From Xenorhabdus lircayensis (GTDB lineage Bacteria > Pseudomonadota > Gammaproteobacteria > Enterobacterales > Enterobacteriaceae): DNA of 64,000 nt. The stretch is from positions 1-64,000 of the forward strand of contig NZ_JACOII010000042.1 in assembly GCF_016306625.1 (NCBI RefSeq), written 5' to 3'. The notes under the pieces were generated by a model. That model was given only the letters and a program-made list of their open reading frames with translations, was not told the DNA's origin and did no database searches. Below are positions 22,272 to 33,237 of the stretch, in pieces (the stretch's first letter is position 1; the number at the start of each line of letters is the position of its first letter). Position numbers and translations under genes: made by a program.

Positions 22272-23063
22272 TTTAGAGTCAGGTCACAGTAATTACGGGC
22301 GTTTAGCGTGTAGAGTGATTTATCCCATTGACCGCTAGACGTCCGCTACGAAGCATGGTAAGTTAGCGACTACGTGCTTGTATGAAGCATTGGATAAGTG
22401 AATTCTTTATTCGATATAAAGGTTTATTGATGTAAAGAGTTGACATTAAGCATGTTGCATACTAAACAATCTGTAGTGTCTGATAAATCTGTTATTTCTG
22501 GATCACCTGAAGTATCTGATAGCATATCGCATTTGGTAAAGTTTCTGAGCCTATATACGAGGCATTCAGTATATAGCTTAGTACGCTGATAGCGTCCCGA
22601 TGCTGAACATCTTTAAGCAAGGTGTTTTTATGCTAGACATTTTTATGTTGAGCCTTTTCTAGGTATAGCGTCCATTAAGACAGCGTACATGCTGAAATAG
22701 TGTCCACTGCTATAGCCTTATAATAGTGTTCACATTATAAATAGTTATAACATATTGATTGTTATGACATCTAGATAACATATAGATAGTTATAAACAGT
22801 GCTCACACCGAGATAATGCTTACGCTGAGATAGTTCCTATATTGAAATTAACCACTTTTCTTTATTATCTCAGTCGTGTTTTGACAGTTTGTCAGCTTTA
22901 TTTTGAAATCAATCTGAGTACTTCAAGCCATTGCCTTGTAATATAATTTAATATGTTAGAAGGATTTATTCGTTTCTGGTACAAATAAACAGGCATCGAT
23001 AACGCTGCCATACCATTCACGTTCATAGTTCGAGATATACCCCGAGTTAAAGAACCCACCATT
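22272..23063 (+). promoter_or_regulatory. Long trxA-rho spacer and rho leader
   Basis: 792 bases without a recognisable gene precede rho. In E. coli this interval holds the rhoL leader and the region where Rho attenuates its own transcription. Here no RhoL-like peptide is recognisable. A 10-codon frame at 22630-22662 (MLDIFMLSLF) is only a candidate. A degenerate motif recurs: GCTGATAGCGTCC (22585-22597), GCTGAAATAGTGTCC (22691-22705) and GCTGAGATAGTTCC (22824-22837), plus partial copies at 22663-22673 and 22720-22733. Autoregulation is inferred from the family, not seen. Confidence 0.55.
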
Positions 23064-24323
23064 ATGAATCTTACCGAATTAAAGAATACGCCGGTATCTG
23101 AGTTGATTACTCTCGGCGAAAATATGGGGCTGGAAAATCTGGCTCGTATGCGTAAGCAAGACATCATTTTCTCTATTCTCAAACAGCATGCGAAAAGCGG
23201 AGAGGATATTTTCGGAGATGGTGTGCTGGAGATATTACAGGATGGATTTGGTTTCCTCCGCTCCGCAGACAGTTCCTACCTTGCAGGTCCCGATGATATC
23301 TACGTTTCTCCTAGTCAAATCCGCCGCTTTAACCTCCGTACCGGTGATACCATTTCAGGGAAAATCCGCCCACCAAAAGAAGGTGAACGCTATTTTGCCC
23401 TGCTGAAAGTTAATGAAGTTAACTTTGACAAACCTGAAAACGCCCGCAGTAAAATCCTGTTTGAAAACCTGACTCCACTTCATGCCAACAGCCGTTTGCG
23501 CATGGAACGTGGTAATGGTTCTACTGAGGATTTGACTGCTCGTGTTCTGGATCTGGCAGCTCCGATTGGTCGTGGTCAGCGTGGTCTGATTGTTGCTCCG
23601 CCAAAAGCGGGTAAAACCATGCTGCTGCAAAATATTGCAGCTAACATCGCTCACAACCACCCAGACTGTGTTCTGATGGTACTGCTGATCGACGAGCGTC
23701 CAGAAGAAGTGACCGAAATGCAGCGTCTGGTAAAAGGTGAAGTGATTGCTTCAACCTTTGATGAACCCGCTTCTCGTCACGTCCAAGTGGCTGAAATGGT
23801 CATCGAAAAAGCGAAGCGTCTGGTTGAACACAAGAAAGACGTTATTATCCTGCTGGATTCCATTACTCGTCTGGCTCGTGCATATAACACCGTAGTACCT
23901 GCTTCCGGTAAAGTATTGACTGGTGGTGTGGATGCGAATGCATTGCATCGTCCAAAACGTTTCTTTGGTGCTGCACGTAACGTTGAAGAAGGCGGTAGCC
24001 TGACCATCATCGCGACTGCGCTGGTTGATACCGGTTCCAAGATGGATGAGGTCATTTACGAAGAATTTAAAGGTACAGGTAATATGGAATTGCACCTGTC
24101 CCGTAAGATTGCTGAAAAACGTGTTTTCCCTGCTATTGATTACAACCGTTCTGGGACACGTAAAGAAGAGCTGCTCACTACACAGGATGAGCTACAGAAG
24201 ATGTGGATCCTACGTAAAATTATTCATCCGATGGGTGAAATTGATGCGATGGAGTTCCTTATCAACAAACTGGCTATGACAAAAACAAACGAAGAATTCT
24301 TCGACTTTATGAAACGTTCATAG
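23064..24323 (+). CDS. rho: Transcription termination factor Rho
   Basis: 419-residue hexameric RNA helicase, the exact E. coli length. The N-terminal RNA-binding domain contains DGFGFLRS and [18 protein letters not shown]. The C-terminal ATPase has Walker [10 protein letters not shown], Walker [17 protein letters not shown], the Q-loop [20 protein letters not shown] and the catalytic-site region [12 protein letters not shown]. It has a short, divergent mRNA leader compared with E. coli and a strong terminator 55 bases downstream. Confidence 0.99.
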   Translation: MNLTELKNTPVSELITLGENMGLENLARMRKQDIIFSILKQHAKSGEDIFGDGVLEILQDGFGFLRSADSSYLAGPDDIYVSPSQIRRFNLRTGDTISGKIRPPKEGERYFALLKVNEVNFDKPENARSKILFENLTPLHANSRLRMERGNGSTEDLTARVLDLAAPIGRGQRGLIVAPPKAGKTMLLQNIAANIAHNHPDCVLMVLLIDERPEEVTEMQRLVKGEVIASTFDEPASRHVQVAEMVIEKAKRLVEHKKDVIILLDSITRLARAYNTVVPASGKVLTGGVDANALHRPKRFFGAARNVEEGGSLTIIATALVDTGSKMDEVIYEEFKGTGNMELHLSRKIAEKRVFPAIDYNRSGTRKEELLTTQDELQKMWILRKIIHPMGEIDAMEFLINKLAMTKTNEEFFDFMKRS

Positions 24324-24377
24324 TTCTGCAAATAAATTGGATAGTTTCACAATAAAAAAGTAGTCATTTCGCCAAAG

Positions 24378-24403
24378 CGCCACGTTGTTGTGGCGTTTTT
24401 TTT
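24378..24403 (+). terminator. Intrinsic terminator after rho
   Basis: Stem CGCCAC (24378-24383) / GTGGCG (24390-24395) followed by eight T residues. It separates rho from the ECA cluster. The remaining spacer to 24674 is AT-rich, with no ops/JUMPstart element that I can see and no gene. Confidence 0.88.
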
Positions 24404-24674
24404 ATCGGTGACTTACCCTATTCGCCTGAAATGGTACATATTTTGCATGTTTTTCGAATGATTAGATGCGTGTTTTCTAGACGGACACTTTATAATTGTT
24501 CAATAAATAATTATTGATCACGCTCTACAGTTTGCATGATCCATTTGATTAATTTTTATAAGTCAGGATGCCTTGTTTTGTTAACAGGGAACTTATGGAT
24601 TCGGTGTTGAATGGACATCCATAAGTCAATAAATAATAGATGCCCCATCATTATTTTTACAGAGAGTTGTTATT

Positions 24675-25763
24675 GTGAATATTCCCAGCATGAGTATCGA
24701 AATTTTTTACGTATTTATATTCTCATTCGCGTTTTTGTTTGTGGCTCGCAAAGTAGCAAAAAAGATCGGTTTAGTTGATAAGCCTAACTATCGTAAACGC
24801 CACCATGGTTTAGTCCCTTTGGTTGGTGGAATATCTGTTTTTTTTGGTGTTTGTTTTGCATTCGTTATTACAAAAGAGTTTATACCTCATAAATGGTTAT
24901 ATTTGGCTTGTGCAGGCATATTAGTTTTTATCGGTGCATTGGACGACCGTTTTGATATCAGCGTGAAGATTCGGGCAGCCATTCAGGCATTGGTAGGTAT
25001 CAGCATGATGTATTTCGCTGGTCTTAAGCTTGAAAGCTTGGGGAATGCCTTCGGGTCATGGGAAATGGCACTGGGGCCATTCAGCTATGTTGTGACCTTA
25101 TTCGCTGTTTGGGCCGCTATTAACGCCTTCAATATGGTGGATGGCATTGATGGCCTGTTGGGTGGGCTATCTTGTGTCTCTTTCGGTGCATTGGGGATTT
25201 TACTGTACGAAAATGGCAATACAGCACTGGCATTTTGGTGTTTTACGTTTATTGCAGGGATCTTGCCTTATATCTTCCTCAATCTTGGATTACTCGGAAA
25301 ACGTTTCAAAGTATTTATGGGCGATGCGGGAAGCACCCTGATTGGCTTTACTATTATCTGGTTACTAACAGAAGCGACTCAAGGGGAAAATAGCTCTATT
25401 AGTCCTGTGACAGCATTGTGGATCATTGCGATTCCACTGATGGACATGGTTGCTATCATGTACCGTCGATTGCGCAAGGGGATGAGTCCGTTTTCTCCAG
25501 ATCGTCAGCACATTCATCATTTGATCATGCGTGCGGGGTTCACTTCCCGTCAGGCATTTATCTTGATTACTTTGGCGGCAGTTTTATTAGCATCAGTTGG
25601 AATTATTGGAGAACGGTTAAGTTTTGTGCCTGAGTGGGCGATGTTGGCATTATTTTTGCTTGCATTTATGTTGTATGGTTATTGCATCAAGCGAGCATGG
25701 CGGGTAGCCCGTTTTGTTAAACGGTGTAAACGTCGTGTGCGTCGGGAAGCAAGTCATCATTAA
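24675..25763 (+). CDS. wecA: UDP-GlcNAc:undecaprenyl-phosphate GlcNAc-1-P transferase
   Basis: 362-residue polytopic membrane protein starting enterobacterial common antigen (and often O-antigen) synthesis by making Und-PP-GlcNAc. It has eleven-helix-type hydrophobic pattern and the family motifs GALDDRFDISVKIRA, NAFNMVDGIDGLLGG and FMGDAGSTLIGF, with the HIHH motif in DRQHIHHLIMRAGFTSRQAF. The start is GTG with an AGAGAG ribosome site. It is the first gene of the ECA cluster. A basic C-terminal tail (KRCKRRVRREASHH) follows the last helix. Confidence 0.97.
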   Translation: MNIPSMSIEIFYVFIFSFAFLFVARKVAKKIGLVDKPNYRKRHHGLVPLVGGISVFFGVCFAFVITKEFIPHKWLYLACAGILVFIGALDDRFDISVKIRAAIQALVGISMMYFAGLKLESLGNAFGSWEMALGPFSYVVTLFAVWAAINAFNMVDGIDGLLGGLSCVSFGALGILLYENGNTALAFWCFTFIAGILPYIFLNLGLLGKRFKVFMGDAGSTLIGFTIIWLLTEATQGENSSISPVTALWIIAIPLMDMVAIMYRRLRKGMSPFSPDRQHIHHLIMRAGFTSRQAFILITLAAVLLASVGIIGERLSFVPEWAMLALFLLAFMLYGYCIKRAWRVARFVKRCKRRVRREASHH

Positions 25764-25793
25764 AACATTGACTTATCAAAGAGGTTTTGTGCA

Positions 25794-26864
25794 GTGATAA
25801 ACTCAGAAACGAAATCTAAACAGGATCAACCTGCTATAGAGCATGAGCTGGATATTCGTGCACTGTGTCATGCTCTGTGGCGTGGAAAGATATGGATTAT
25901 CGCACTGGCAATGATTTTCGCTGCCGTCGCTCTGGGGGCATCTTATCTGATGCAGCAAAAGTGGAGCGCAACCGCTATTGTGGATTTACCGACGACCAAT
26001 AATCTGGGTAGTTATTATTCGCAACAACAATTTTTGCGTAATTTGGATACCCACATCAATGCCTCGCCAGAGGCACAATTGCCGACTATTCCAGACGGTG
26101 CATATAAAGAATTCATGATACAGGTCTCGGCGTATGATACCCGTCGTGAATTTTGGCTACATTCTGATTATTACAAACAACGCAGGGAAGGGAATACCAA
26201 ATCGGATGCTGTGTTGCTGGAAGAATTGATCAACAATACCCAGATCACACGGAGTGATGATAAAAAAGCCCCCAATGACAGTATCAAATTGACGGCAGAA
26301 ACAGCAACTGATGCTAATCAACTGCTGCGCAAATATATAGCGTTTGCTAATCAACGGGCGAATACTCACCTGAACAATGAAATTAAAGGTGCATGGGCAA
26401 CGCGTACCCAATCAATGAAAGCGTTGGTTAAACGTCAGGAGATGGTGGCCAAAGCGATGTACAATCGCGATTTGAATGTCTTGCAGCAGTCATTGAAAGT
26501 TGCTGAGAAACAAGGTATTCACCGCAATCAGACAAACATTCCTATCGAAGAATTGCCTGAATCCAAAATGTTTATGCTGGGTACGCCATTGCTGCAAGCC
26601 CAAATTGAAACTTTGGAAGCGACAGGACCGAATTACAGCATCGATTATGATCAAAATATGGCGATGCTGGCTACATTGAACGTTGGTCCAACTTTGCAAG
26701 ACACTTTCCAGACTTACCGCTACCTCAGGACACCTGAAGAACCTGTTAACCGAGACAGCCCTCGTCGTGCTTTCATGATGATCATGTGGGGGGCCATTGG
26801 CATGTTGGTTGGTGCAGGGGTTGCTTTGGTAAGGCGTCCACGCTCCGCCAGTTCATATGAATAA
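25794..26864 (+). CDS. wzzE: ECA chain-length determinant
   Basis: 356-residue Wzz-family polysaccharide co-polymerase. One transmembrane helix lies near residues 35-54 (IWIIALAMIFAAVALGASYL) and a second near 328-348 with the family motif P-R-P before it (EEPVNRDSPRRAFMMIMWGA). The domain between is periplasmic and coiled-coil-rich. It sets ECA modal length with WzyE. The start is GTG, preceded by GAGG. A 168-base gap with a hairpin separates it from wecB. Confidence 0.94.
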   Translation: MINSETKSKQDQPAIEHELDIRALCHALWRGKIWIIALAMIFAAVALGASYLMQQKWSATAIVDLPTTNNLGSYYSQQQFLRNLDTHINASPEAQLPTIPDGAYKEFMIQVSAYDTRREFWLHSDYYKQRREGNTKSDAVLLEELINNTQITRSDDKKAPNDSIKLTAETATDANQLLRKYIAFANQRANTHLNNEIKGAWATRTQSMKALVKRQEMVAKAMYNRDLNVLQQSLKVAEKQGIHRNQTNIPIEELPESKMFMLGTPLLQAQIETLEATGPNYSIDYDQNMAMLATLNVGPTLQDTFQTYRYLRTPEEPVNRDSPRRAFMMIMWGAIGMLVGAGVALVRRPRSASSYE

Positions 26865-26913
26865 CTTCATGTAAATAATTCATCGTTTTTTCAGGGTAAT
26901 AGCAAGCTAATAA

Positions 26914-26963
26914 CTGTTTCCGGTAGCCTGTATTCTGCATGCGTATAGATAGATCGGAAACAG
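26914..26963 (+). repeat. Inverted repeat between wzzE and wecB
   Basis: Arms CTGTTTCCG (26914-26922) and CGGAAACAG (26955-26963) pair perfectly around a 32-base loop, which could itself fold (TATTCTGCATGCGTATAGAT). There is no T-run. It lies inside the ECA transcript and could be a processing or attenuation structure, or a remnant insertion. Function is unknown. Confidence 0.55.
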
Positions 26964-27032
26964 AGATGGAAATGGTGATTAACACCCTTTCGTGGAAGTA
27001 TCGGCAATGATTGAAAAAATAAGAGAGCCACT

Positions 27033-28163
27033 GTGAAAGTGTTGACTGTGTTTGGTACTCGGCCGGAAGCCATTAAAATGGCGCCATTGGTACACGCATT
27101 GGCTAAGGATACTGCCTTTGACACAAAAGTGTGTGTCACTGCCCAGCATAGAGAGATGCTGGATCAGGTGCTGCACTTGTTTGGGATAACACCAGATTTT
27201 GATCTCAATATCATGCAAAAAGGGCAGGATCTCACGGATATTACATGCCGGATCTTGCAAGGTATGAAACCTGTATTGGAAGAATTCAAGCCGGATGTGG
27301 TGTTAGTGCATGGTGATACCACGACGACGATGGCAACCAGCCTGGCTGCATTTTATCAACATATTCCGGTAGGCCATATTGAAGCCGGGTTGAGAACGGG
27401 AGATCTTTATTCTCCGTGGCCGGAAGAAGCCAACCGTAAAATCGCGGGGCACTTGGCAATGTACCATTTTGCCCCGACGGAAAATTCACGAGATAACCTC
27501 TTAAAAGAATCCATTGCTGGAAACCGCATTTTTGTTACGGGCAATACGGTTATTGATGCTCTGCTGTCGGTACGTGACCGCATCATGAATGACGAAGCCA
27601 TGTATGGCCAGCTTGCTGAACTTTATCCTTTCATTGACTCGAATAAAAAAATGATTTTGGTGACCGGCCACCGTCGTGAGAGCTTTGGCGAGGGATTTGA
27701 GCGCATTTGCGAAGCATTGGCGCAAATTGCCAAAACACATCCTGACGTTCAGGTGGTTTATCCTGTTCATTTGAACCCAAATGTCAGTGAACCCGTTAAG
27801 CGTATTCTGCATGATATTGATAATGTTATCCTTATCAAACCACAGGATTACCTGCCATTCGTCTATTTGATGAATCATGCCTACATGATCTTGACCGATT
27901 CAGGAGGCATTCAGGAAGAAGCCCCTTCTCTGGGAAAACCAGTTCTGGTCATGCGCAATACTACCGAACGACCTGAAGCTGTTGATGCAGGTACGGTGCG
28001 ACTGGTGGGAACAGAAACACAGATTATCGTTGCAGAAGTGACACGTCTGTTGACGGATGACATCGCCTATCAACAAATGAGCCATGCCCATAACCCTTAC
28101 GGTGATGGTCAGGCTTGCCAGAGAATTCTTGAAGCATTGAAGAGAAATCAGGTGACTCTATGA
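27033..28163 (+). CDS. wecB: UDP-GlcNAc 2-epimerase (non-hydrolysing)
   Basis: 376-residue cytoplasmic enzyme of the GT-B fold converting UDP-GlcNAc to UDP-ManNAc for ECA. It starts [20 protein letters not shown], with the family motifs [37 protein letters not shown] and [20 protein letters not shown]. Length equals E. coli WecB (376). The start is GTG with GAGAG upstream. The stop overlaps the wecC ATG. Confidence 0.97.
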   Translation: MKVLTVFGTRPEAIKMAPLVHALAKDTAFDTKVCVTAQHREMLDQVLHLFGITPDFDLNIMQKGQDLTDITCRILQGMKPVLEEFKPDVVLVHGDTTTTMATSLAAFYQHIPVGHIEAGLRTGDLYSPWPEEANRKIAGHLAMYHFAPTENSRDNLLKESIAGNRIFVTGNTVIDALLSVRDRIMNDEAMYGQLAELYPFIDSNKKMILVTGHRRESFGEGFERICEALAQIAKTHPDVQVVYPVHLNPNVSEPVKRILHDIDNVILIKPQDYLPFVYLMNHAYMILTDSGGIQEEAPSLGKPVLVMRNTTERPEAVDAGTVRLVGTETQIIVAEVTRLLTDDIAYQQMSHAHNPYGDGQACQRILEALKRNQVTL

Positions 28164-29422
28164 GTTTTGAAACAATTTCTGTTATTGGCCTTGGCTATAT
28201 CGGCTTGCCTACCGCAGCAGCATTCGCCTCCCGCAAAAAGACGGTCATTGGTGTAGATGTCAATCAACATGCGGTAGAGACGATTAACCGTGGCGCGATT
28301 CATATCGTCGAACCTGATTTAGATAAAGTGGTGAAAGTTGCGGTTGAAGGCGGCTATTTGAAAGCGGTGACGACTCCACAACCTGCGGATGCTTTTTTGA
28401 TTGCCGTACCGACTCCCTTCAAAGGAGATCATGAACCAGACATGGTTTATGTGCGTTCTGCCGCGGAGTCAATAGCGCCAGTCTTGAAAAAAGGTGATTT
28501 GATCATTTTGGAATCCACCTCGCCCGTTGGCGCGACAGAACAGATGGCAGAGTGGTTGGCTGTGGCACGCCCTGACCTCTCATTCCCACAACAGACAGGT
28601 GAAAATTCAGACATTGATATCGCCTATTGCCCTGAACGTGTTTTACCGGGTCAAGTCATGGTGGAATTGATCAAAAATGATCGCGTCGTGGGTGGCATGA
28701 CAGCCAAATCATCCCGCAGGGCAAGTGAGCTGTACAACATTTTCCTTGAAGGTGAATGTGTTATCACTAATGCTAAAACGGCGGAAATGTGCAAACTCAC
28801 TGAAAACAGTTTCCGTGATGTCAATATCGCCTTCGCTAACGAACTTTCCCTGATCTGTGCCGAACAGAATATCAATGTATGGGAATTGATCAGTCTGGCA
28901 AATCGCCATCCACGTGTAAATATCCTGCAACCCGGCCCAGGTGTGGGGGGGCACTGTATTGCAGTCGATCCGTGGTTTATCGTATCCCAGAATCCTGAAC
29001 AATCCCGTCTGATTCATACTGCGCGTTTGGTGAATGATGGCAAGCCACTGTGGGTGGTTGATCAAGTGAAGGCCGCAGTGGCGGATTGTTTGGCAGAGAG
29101 TGGTAAACGGGCGAATGAGGTTAAAATTGCCTGTTTTGGACTGGCTTTCAAACCAAACATTGATGATTTGCGCGAAAGTCCAGCTGTTCATATTACAAAA
29201 ATGGTTGCACAGTGGCATGCAGGGCAAACCTTCGCTGTTGAGCCAAACGTGCATGAACTGCCCAATTCACTGAAAAGTTTGGTGGAATTGATGGATGTGA
29301 AACAGGCATTGGAAGAGGCTGACGTTGTATTGTTGCTGGTGGATCACAGCCAGTTTAAAGCCATTAATGGTGATGCAATAAAACAAAAATGGGTTGTTGA
29401 TACAAAAGGAGTTTGGCGTTGA
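28160..29422 (+). CDS. wecC: UDP-ManNAc dehydrogenase
   Basis: 420-residue NAD-dependent sugar dehydrogenase oxidising UDP-ManNAc to UDP-ManNAcA, the second ECA sugar. The Rossmann motif [16 protein letters not shown] is at the N terminus, and the catalytic cysteine sits in [16 protein letters not shown]. The C-terminal domain has [17 protein letters not shown]. Its start overlaps the wecB stop (ATGA), and its stop overlaps the rffG start. Confidence 0.97.
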   Translation: MSFETISVIGLGYIGLPTAAAFASRKKTVIGVDVNQHAVETINRGAIHIVEPDLDKVVKVAVEGGYLKAVTTPQPADAFLIAVPTPFKGDHEPDMVYVRSAAESIAPVLKKGDLIILESTSPVGATEQMAEWLAVARPDLSFPQQTGENSDIDIAYCPERVLPGQVMVELIKNDRVVGGMTAKSSRRASELYNIFLEGECVITNAKTAEMCKLTENSFRDVNIAFANELSLICAEQNINVWELISLANRHPRVNILQPGPGVGGHCIAVDPWFIVSQNPEQSRLIHTARLVNDGKPLWVVDQVKAAVADCLAESGKRANEVKIACFGLAFKPNIDDLRESPAVHITKMVAQWHAGQTFAVEPNVHELPNSLKSLVELMDVKQALEEADVVLLLVDHSQFKAINGDAIKQKWVVDTKGVWR

Positions 29423-30489
29423 AACGAATTCTTATCACAGGTGGCGCAGGCTTCATCGGTTCTGCGGTTGTTCGCCACATTATCAACCAGACTGAAGACA
29501 GCGTTGTCATCGTGGATAGCCTGACTTACGCCGGTAATCTTGAATCACTGTCTCTGGTTGCCAATCACCCCCGCTATGCGTTTGAGCAGGTCGATATCTG
29601 CCAGCGTGACGCCTTGGATCTTGTATTCCAACAATATCAACCGGATGCGGTCATGCATCTGGCGGCAGAAAGCCACGTTGATCGTTCCATTGATGGGCCT
29701 GCGGCTTTTATCGAAACCAATATCATGGGTACTTATACTTTGTTGGAATCGGCCCGTGCATTTTGGCAGCAGCTGGATCAGGAAAAGCAGGCGACATTCC
29801 GTTTCCATCATATCTCAACAGATGAAGTCTATGGTGACTTGCACGGCGAAGACGGTTTCTTCACTGAAACCACTCCTTACGCACCGAGCAGCCCTTACTC
29901 GGCCTCGAAGGCTTCCAGTGATCATCTGGTCAGGGCATGGCGCCGTACCTATGGATTACCGACTGTGATCACCAATTGTTCCAATAACTATGGGCCTTAT
30001 CATTTCCCGGAAAAACTGATCCCATTGATGATCCTCAATGCGCTGGCAGGCAAGCCACTGCCGGTCTATGGCAAGGGAGAGCAAATCCGTGACTGGTTGT
30101 ATGTGGAAGACCATGCACGAGCGTTGCATTTGGTCGTTACCAAGGCAGAATCCGGTGAAACCTATAACATCGGTGGGCATAACGAGCGCAAAAATATCGA
30201 TGTTGTGGAAACGATTTGTGAGTTGCTGGAAGAGTTCCGACCTGAAAAACCTGTGGGTGTTGAGAATTACCGTGATCTGATTACTTATGTGACAGATCGC
30301 CCAGGGCATGATTTGCGTTACGCGATTGATGCGGCGAAAATCGAGCGTGAATTGAATTGGACACCACAGGAAACATTCGAATCCGGTATTCGCAAGACCG
30401 TGCAATGGTATCTGGAAAACGAGAATTGGTGGCGCAGGGTTCAAGATGGATCTTATGCAGGGGAACGTCTTGGACTGGGAAATGAATAA
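29419..30489 (+). CDS. rffG: dTDP-glucose 4,6-dehydratase (ECA)
   Basis: 356-residue extended SDR enzyme making dTDP-4-keto-6-deoxyglucose. It has GGAGFIGS near the N terminus, the catalytic threonine-aspartate in STDEVYGDL and YSASK. The likely start is the TTG at 29419 (MKRILITGG), which overlaps the wecC stop and has GGAG seven bases upstream. The TTG two codons earlier lies only one base from that GGAG. Products feed RffH, WecE and WecD toward Fuc4NAc. Confidence 0.95.
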   Translation: MKRILITGGAGFIGSAVVRHIINQTEDSVVIVDSLTYAGNLESLSLVANHPRYAFEQVDICQRDALDLVFQQYQPDAVMHLAAESHVDRSIDGPAAFIETNIMGTYTLLESARAFWQQLDQEKQATFRFHHISTDEVYGDLHGEDGFFTETTPYAPSSPYSASKASSDHLVRAWRRTYGLPTVITNCSNNYGPYHFPEKLIPLMILNALAGKPLPVYGKGEQIRDWLYVEDHARALHLVVTKAESGETYNIGGHNERKNIDVVETICELLEEFRPEKPVGVENYRDLITYVTDRPGHDLRYAIDAAKIERELNWTPQETFESGIRKTVQWYLENENWWRRVQDGSYAGERLGLGNE

Positions 30490-30507
30490 GCCCGTCAGGG
30501 GGAGCAC

Positions 30508-31389
30508 ATGAAAGGAATTATACTGGCAGGGGGTTCTGGCACCCGTTTGTATCCAATAACGCGTGGCGTATCAAAACAGTTATTGCCCATTTATGACAAG
30601 CCGATGATCTACTATCCTCTGTCAGTTTTAATGCTGTCGGGAATACGCGATATCCTGATTATCTCTACACCGGAAGATTTACCCGCTTTTAAACGGCTAC
30701 TGGGTAATGGCGAACAATTTGGCATCCATCTGAGCTACGCAGAACAGCCTTCTCCAGACGGCTTGGCACAGGCATTTTTGCTTGGCGAAGAGTTTATTGG
30801 CAATGATGCCTGCTGTCTGGTGCTTGGCGATAATATCTTTTTTGGTCAGGCGTTTAGTCCGAAATTGCAAAGTGTGGTTGCCCGCGAAACAGGCGCTACC
30901 GTATTTGGTTATCAAGTGATGGATCCAGAACGGTTTGGCGTCGTGGAATTTGATGAACAATATCGAGTGCTTTCCATTGAAGAAAAACCCGTTCAGCCTA
31001 AATCCAACTGGGCGGTGACTGGGCTCTATTTTTACGACAACAAAGTGGTGGATTTTGCCAAACAAGTGAAACCTTCTGCCCGCGGCGAACTGGAAATCAC
31101 CAGCATTAACCAGATGTATCTGGAGTGTGGCGAATTGAACGTCGAATTATTAGGGCGTGGGTTTGCGTGGTTGGATACGGGCACTCATGACAGCCTGATT
31201 GAAGCCAGCACCTTTGTTCAGACCGTCGAAAAACGGCAAGGTTTCAAAATTGCCTGTCTGGAAGAGATAGCATGGCGCAATGGCTGGCTGAGTGTTGAGC
31301 AGGTAAAAACGGCTGCTGTAGACTTGGCAAAAACGGGTTACGGCAAATATTTAATGGATTTGCTCAATGTCTATTCACGCCAACCTTGA
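30508..31389 (+). CDS. rffH: Glucose-1-phosphate thymidylyltransferase (ECA)
   Basis: 293-residue nucleotidyltransferase making dTDP-glucose from Glc-1-P and dTTP. The signature [20 protein letters not shown] and the metal-binding LGDNIFFGQ are present. It resembles RmlA, but its place within the ECA cluster, between rffG and wecD, makes RffH the right call. A GGGGGAG ribosome site precedes the ATG. It overlaps the next gene by 23 bases. Confidence 0.95.
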   Translation: MKGIILAGGSGTRLYPITRGVSKQLLPIYDKPMIYYPLSVLMLSGIRDILIISTPEDLPAFKRLLGNGEQFGIHLSYAEQPSPDGLAQAFLLGEEFIGNDACCLVLGDNIFFGQAFSPKLQSVVARETGATVFGYQVMDPERFGVVEFDEQYRVLSIEEKPVQPKSNWAVTGLYFYDNKVVDFAKQVKPSARGELEITSINQMYLECGELNVELLGRGFAWLDTGTHDSLIEASTFVQTVEKRQGFKIACLEEIAWRNGWLSVEQVKTAAVDLAKTGYGKYLMDLLNVYSRQP

Positions 31390-32104
31390 ACCACTGGTTT
31401 GGGATAGCCAGTTTTTTGGTTTGTCCACTGCTCGCCTGCATTTATTACAGGAAGCCTCTCCAGAAGCGGCAGCGCTGACGTCTGACCTACTGGACGAGTT
31501 CGCATTGGTACAAGCAAAGGTTCCTGCCCAGCAAACGGCCATCATTGATGGTCTGTCCGCCCTGGGATTTTCTCTGGTGGAAGGCGAGGCGGATTTACTG
31601 TTATCGATTGGGGCTGGAGATATCACTGGTACTCATACGGGACAAGATGCGGAACCAAAACTGATTTCTGCAAAAGCACAAGATATACCCGCATTGAAGG
31701 CGGTTGCGGCTCGTGTATTTACGTCCAGTCGCTTCCGTGCGCCGTGGTATCAGCCGGATGACAGTGGTCGATTCTATGCGACTTGGGTCGAAAAAGCGGT
31801 TTTGGGCACGTTTGACCACGAATGCCTGCTTATCAATGATGAACACGGTCAAATGATGGGTTTTGTTACCCTAAGAGATATCGGTAGCCATGAAGCACGC
31901 ATTGGATTATTGGCTGCCGTACCGGGTAATCCCCATCAAGGAATTGGAAAAAAATTAATGTCGGCGGCGCAGCAGTGGTGTCTGCATCACCAGATATATC
32001 GGCTGAGAGTGGCAACACAAATCAGCAACATCTCTGCCTTGCGTCTTTATACACGTCGTGGTGCCATCATTGAAAGCACCGCATATTGGTTATACAGAGG
32101 ATGA
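31367..32104 (+). CDS. wecD: dTDP-4-amino-4,6-dideoxygalactose N-acetyltransferase
   Basis: 245-residue GNAT acetyltransferase (also called rffC) producing dTDP-Fuc4NAc. The N terminus [17 protein letters not shown] resembles E. coli WecD (SIEPLTWENAFFG), and the C-terminal acetyl-CoA domain contains [40 protein letters not shown] and [10 protein letters not shown]. The 23-base overlap with rffH suggests coupling. The stop is one base from the wecE start. Confidence 0.92.
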   Translation: MSIHANLEPLVWDSQFFGLSTARLHLLQEASPEAAALTSDLLDEFALVQAKVPAQQTAIIDGLSALGFSLVEGEADLLLSIGAGDITGTHTGQDAEPKLISAKAQDIPALKAVAARVFTSSRFRAPWYQPDDSGRFYATWVEKAVLGTFDHECLLINDEHGQMMGFVTLRDIGSHEARIGLLAAVPGNPHQGIGKKLMSAAQQWCLHHQIYRLRVATQISNISALRLYTRRGAIIESTAYWLYRG

Positions 32105-32105
32105 A

Positions 32106-33236
32106 ATGATTCCATTTAACAAACCACCGGTAGTCGGCACTGAACTAGAATATATGAAACAGGCGATGGCCAGTGGTAAATTGTGTGGCGATGGCGAATT
32201 CACCAAACGTTGTGAAACATGGATGGAACAGCGTTTTAACTGTCCGAAGGTGTTGTTGACACCATCCTGTACGGCTTCACTGGAAATGGCAGCCATTTTG
32301 CTGGATATCCAGCCGGGTGATGAAGTTATCATGCCGAGCTATACCTTTGTCTCGACTTCCAATGCCTTTGTCCTGCGTGGGGCAACCATTGTGTTCGTGG
32401 ATATTCGTCCTGATACCATGAACATTGATGAAACCCAAATTGAAGCTGCCATTACAGAGAAAACCCGCGCCATCGCGCCGGTACATTATGCGGGCGTGGC
32501 CTGTGAAATGGATACCATCATGGCACTGGCGGAAAAGTATAACCTGTATGTAGTGGAAGATGCGGCACAAGGCGTTATGTCTACCTATAAAGGTCGCGCA
32601 CTGGGCACGATTGGGCATATTGGTTGTTTCAGCTTTCATGAAACCAAAAACTACTCAGCCGGTGGTGAAGGTGGAGCGACATTAATCAATGATAAGTCCA
32701 TGATCGCCCGTGCTGAAATCATTCGTGAAAAAGGCACCAACCGCAGCCAATTTTTCCGTGGGCAAGTGGATAAATACACTTGGCGTGATATCGGCTCTAG
32801 CTATTTGATGTCTGACCTGCAAGCAGCTTACCTGTGGGGGCAACTGGAAATTGCTGAGGAAATCAACCAGCGCCGTCTGGCCCTGTGGAATAACTACAAT
32901 CAAGCACTGAAACCGTTGGCAGATGTTGGACTCCTGACCTTGCCAACGGTTCCAGAAGGCTTGGAACATAACGCCCACATGTTCTATATCAAGCTAAAAG
33001 ATGTGGAAGAACGCAGCTCATTCAATAGTTACATGAAAGAAAACGGTATTCTGAGCGTATTCCATTACGTGGCGTTGCATACTAGTCCCGCGGGTGAGAA
33101 ATGTGGCCGTTTCCACGGTGAAGATCGTTTTACGACCCGTGAAAGCGACCGTTTAGTTCGTTTGCCAATGTTCTACAACATCACTGACGAAGAGCAGCAA
33201 GTCGTCATCAACCGTATCAAGGAATTTTTCGCCTGA
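32106..33236 (+). CDS. wecE: dTDP-4-oxo-6-deoxy-D-glucose transaminase
   Basis: 376-residue DegT/DnrJ-type PLP aminotransferase (also rffA) making dTDP-Fuc4N. The PLP lysine is in SFHETKNYSAGGEGGA, with EDAAQGVMSTYKG and the sugar-binding C terminus as in the family. The start at 32106 (MIPFNKPPVVGTELEYM) matches E. coli and length 376. The earlier ATG at 32058 lies deep within wecD and is rejected. The upstream GAGGATGAA serves as ribosome site. Confidence 0.96.
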   Translation: MIPFNKPPVVGTELEYMKQAMASGKLCGDGEFTKRCETWMEQRFNCPKVLLTPSCTASLEMAAILLDIQPGDEVIMPSYTFVSTSNAFVLRGATIVFVDIRPDTMNIDETQIEAAITEKTRAIAPVHYAGVACEMDTIMALAEKYNLYVVEDAAQGVMSTYKGRALGTIGHIGCFSFHETKNYSAGGEGGATLINDKSMIARAEIIREKGTNRSQFFRGQVDKYTWRDIGSSYLMSDLQAAYLWGQLEIAEEINQRRLALWNNYNQALKPLADVGLLTLPTVPEGLEHNAHMFYIKLKDVEERSSFNSYMKENGILSVFHYVALHTSPAGEKCGRFHGEDRFTTRESDRLVRLPMFYNITDEEQQVVINRIKEFFA

Positions 33237-33237
33237 T

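Noticed and set aside
22630-22662. 10-codon frame MLDIFMLSLF as RhoL
   Set aside because: Has an AAGG-like site upstream but no resemblance to known RhoL, and very short frames arise by chance; kept only as a remark.
24404-24674. JUMPstart/ops element before wecA
   Set aside because: I looked for GGCGGTAG and found none.
28709-29254. 181-codon minus-strand frame inside wecC
   Set aside because: Opposite a conserved gene, with His/Cys-rich nonsense-like composition; no family resemblance.
29956-30507. 183-codon minus-strand frame opposite rffG
   Set aside because: Shadow frame antisense to rffG, with no start context.
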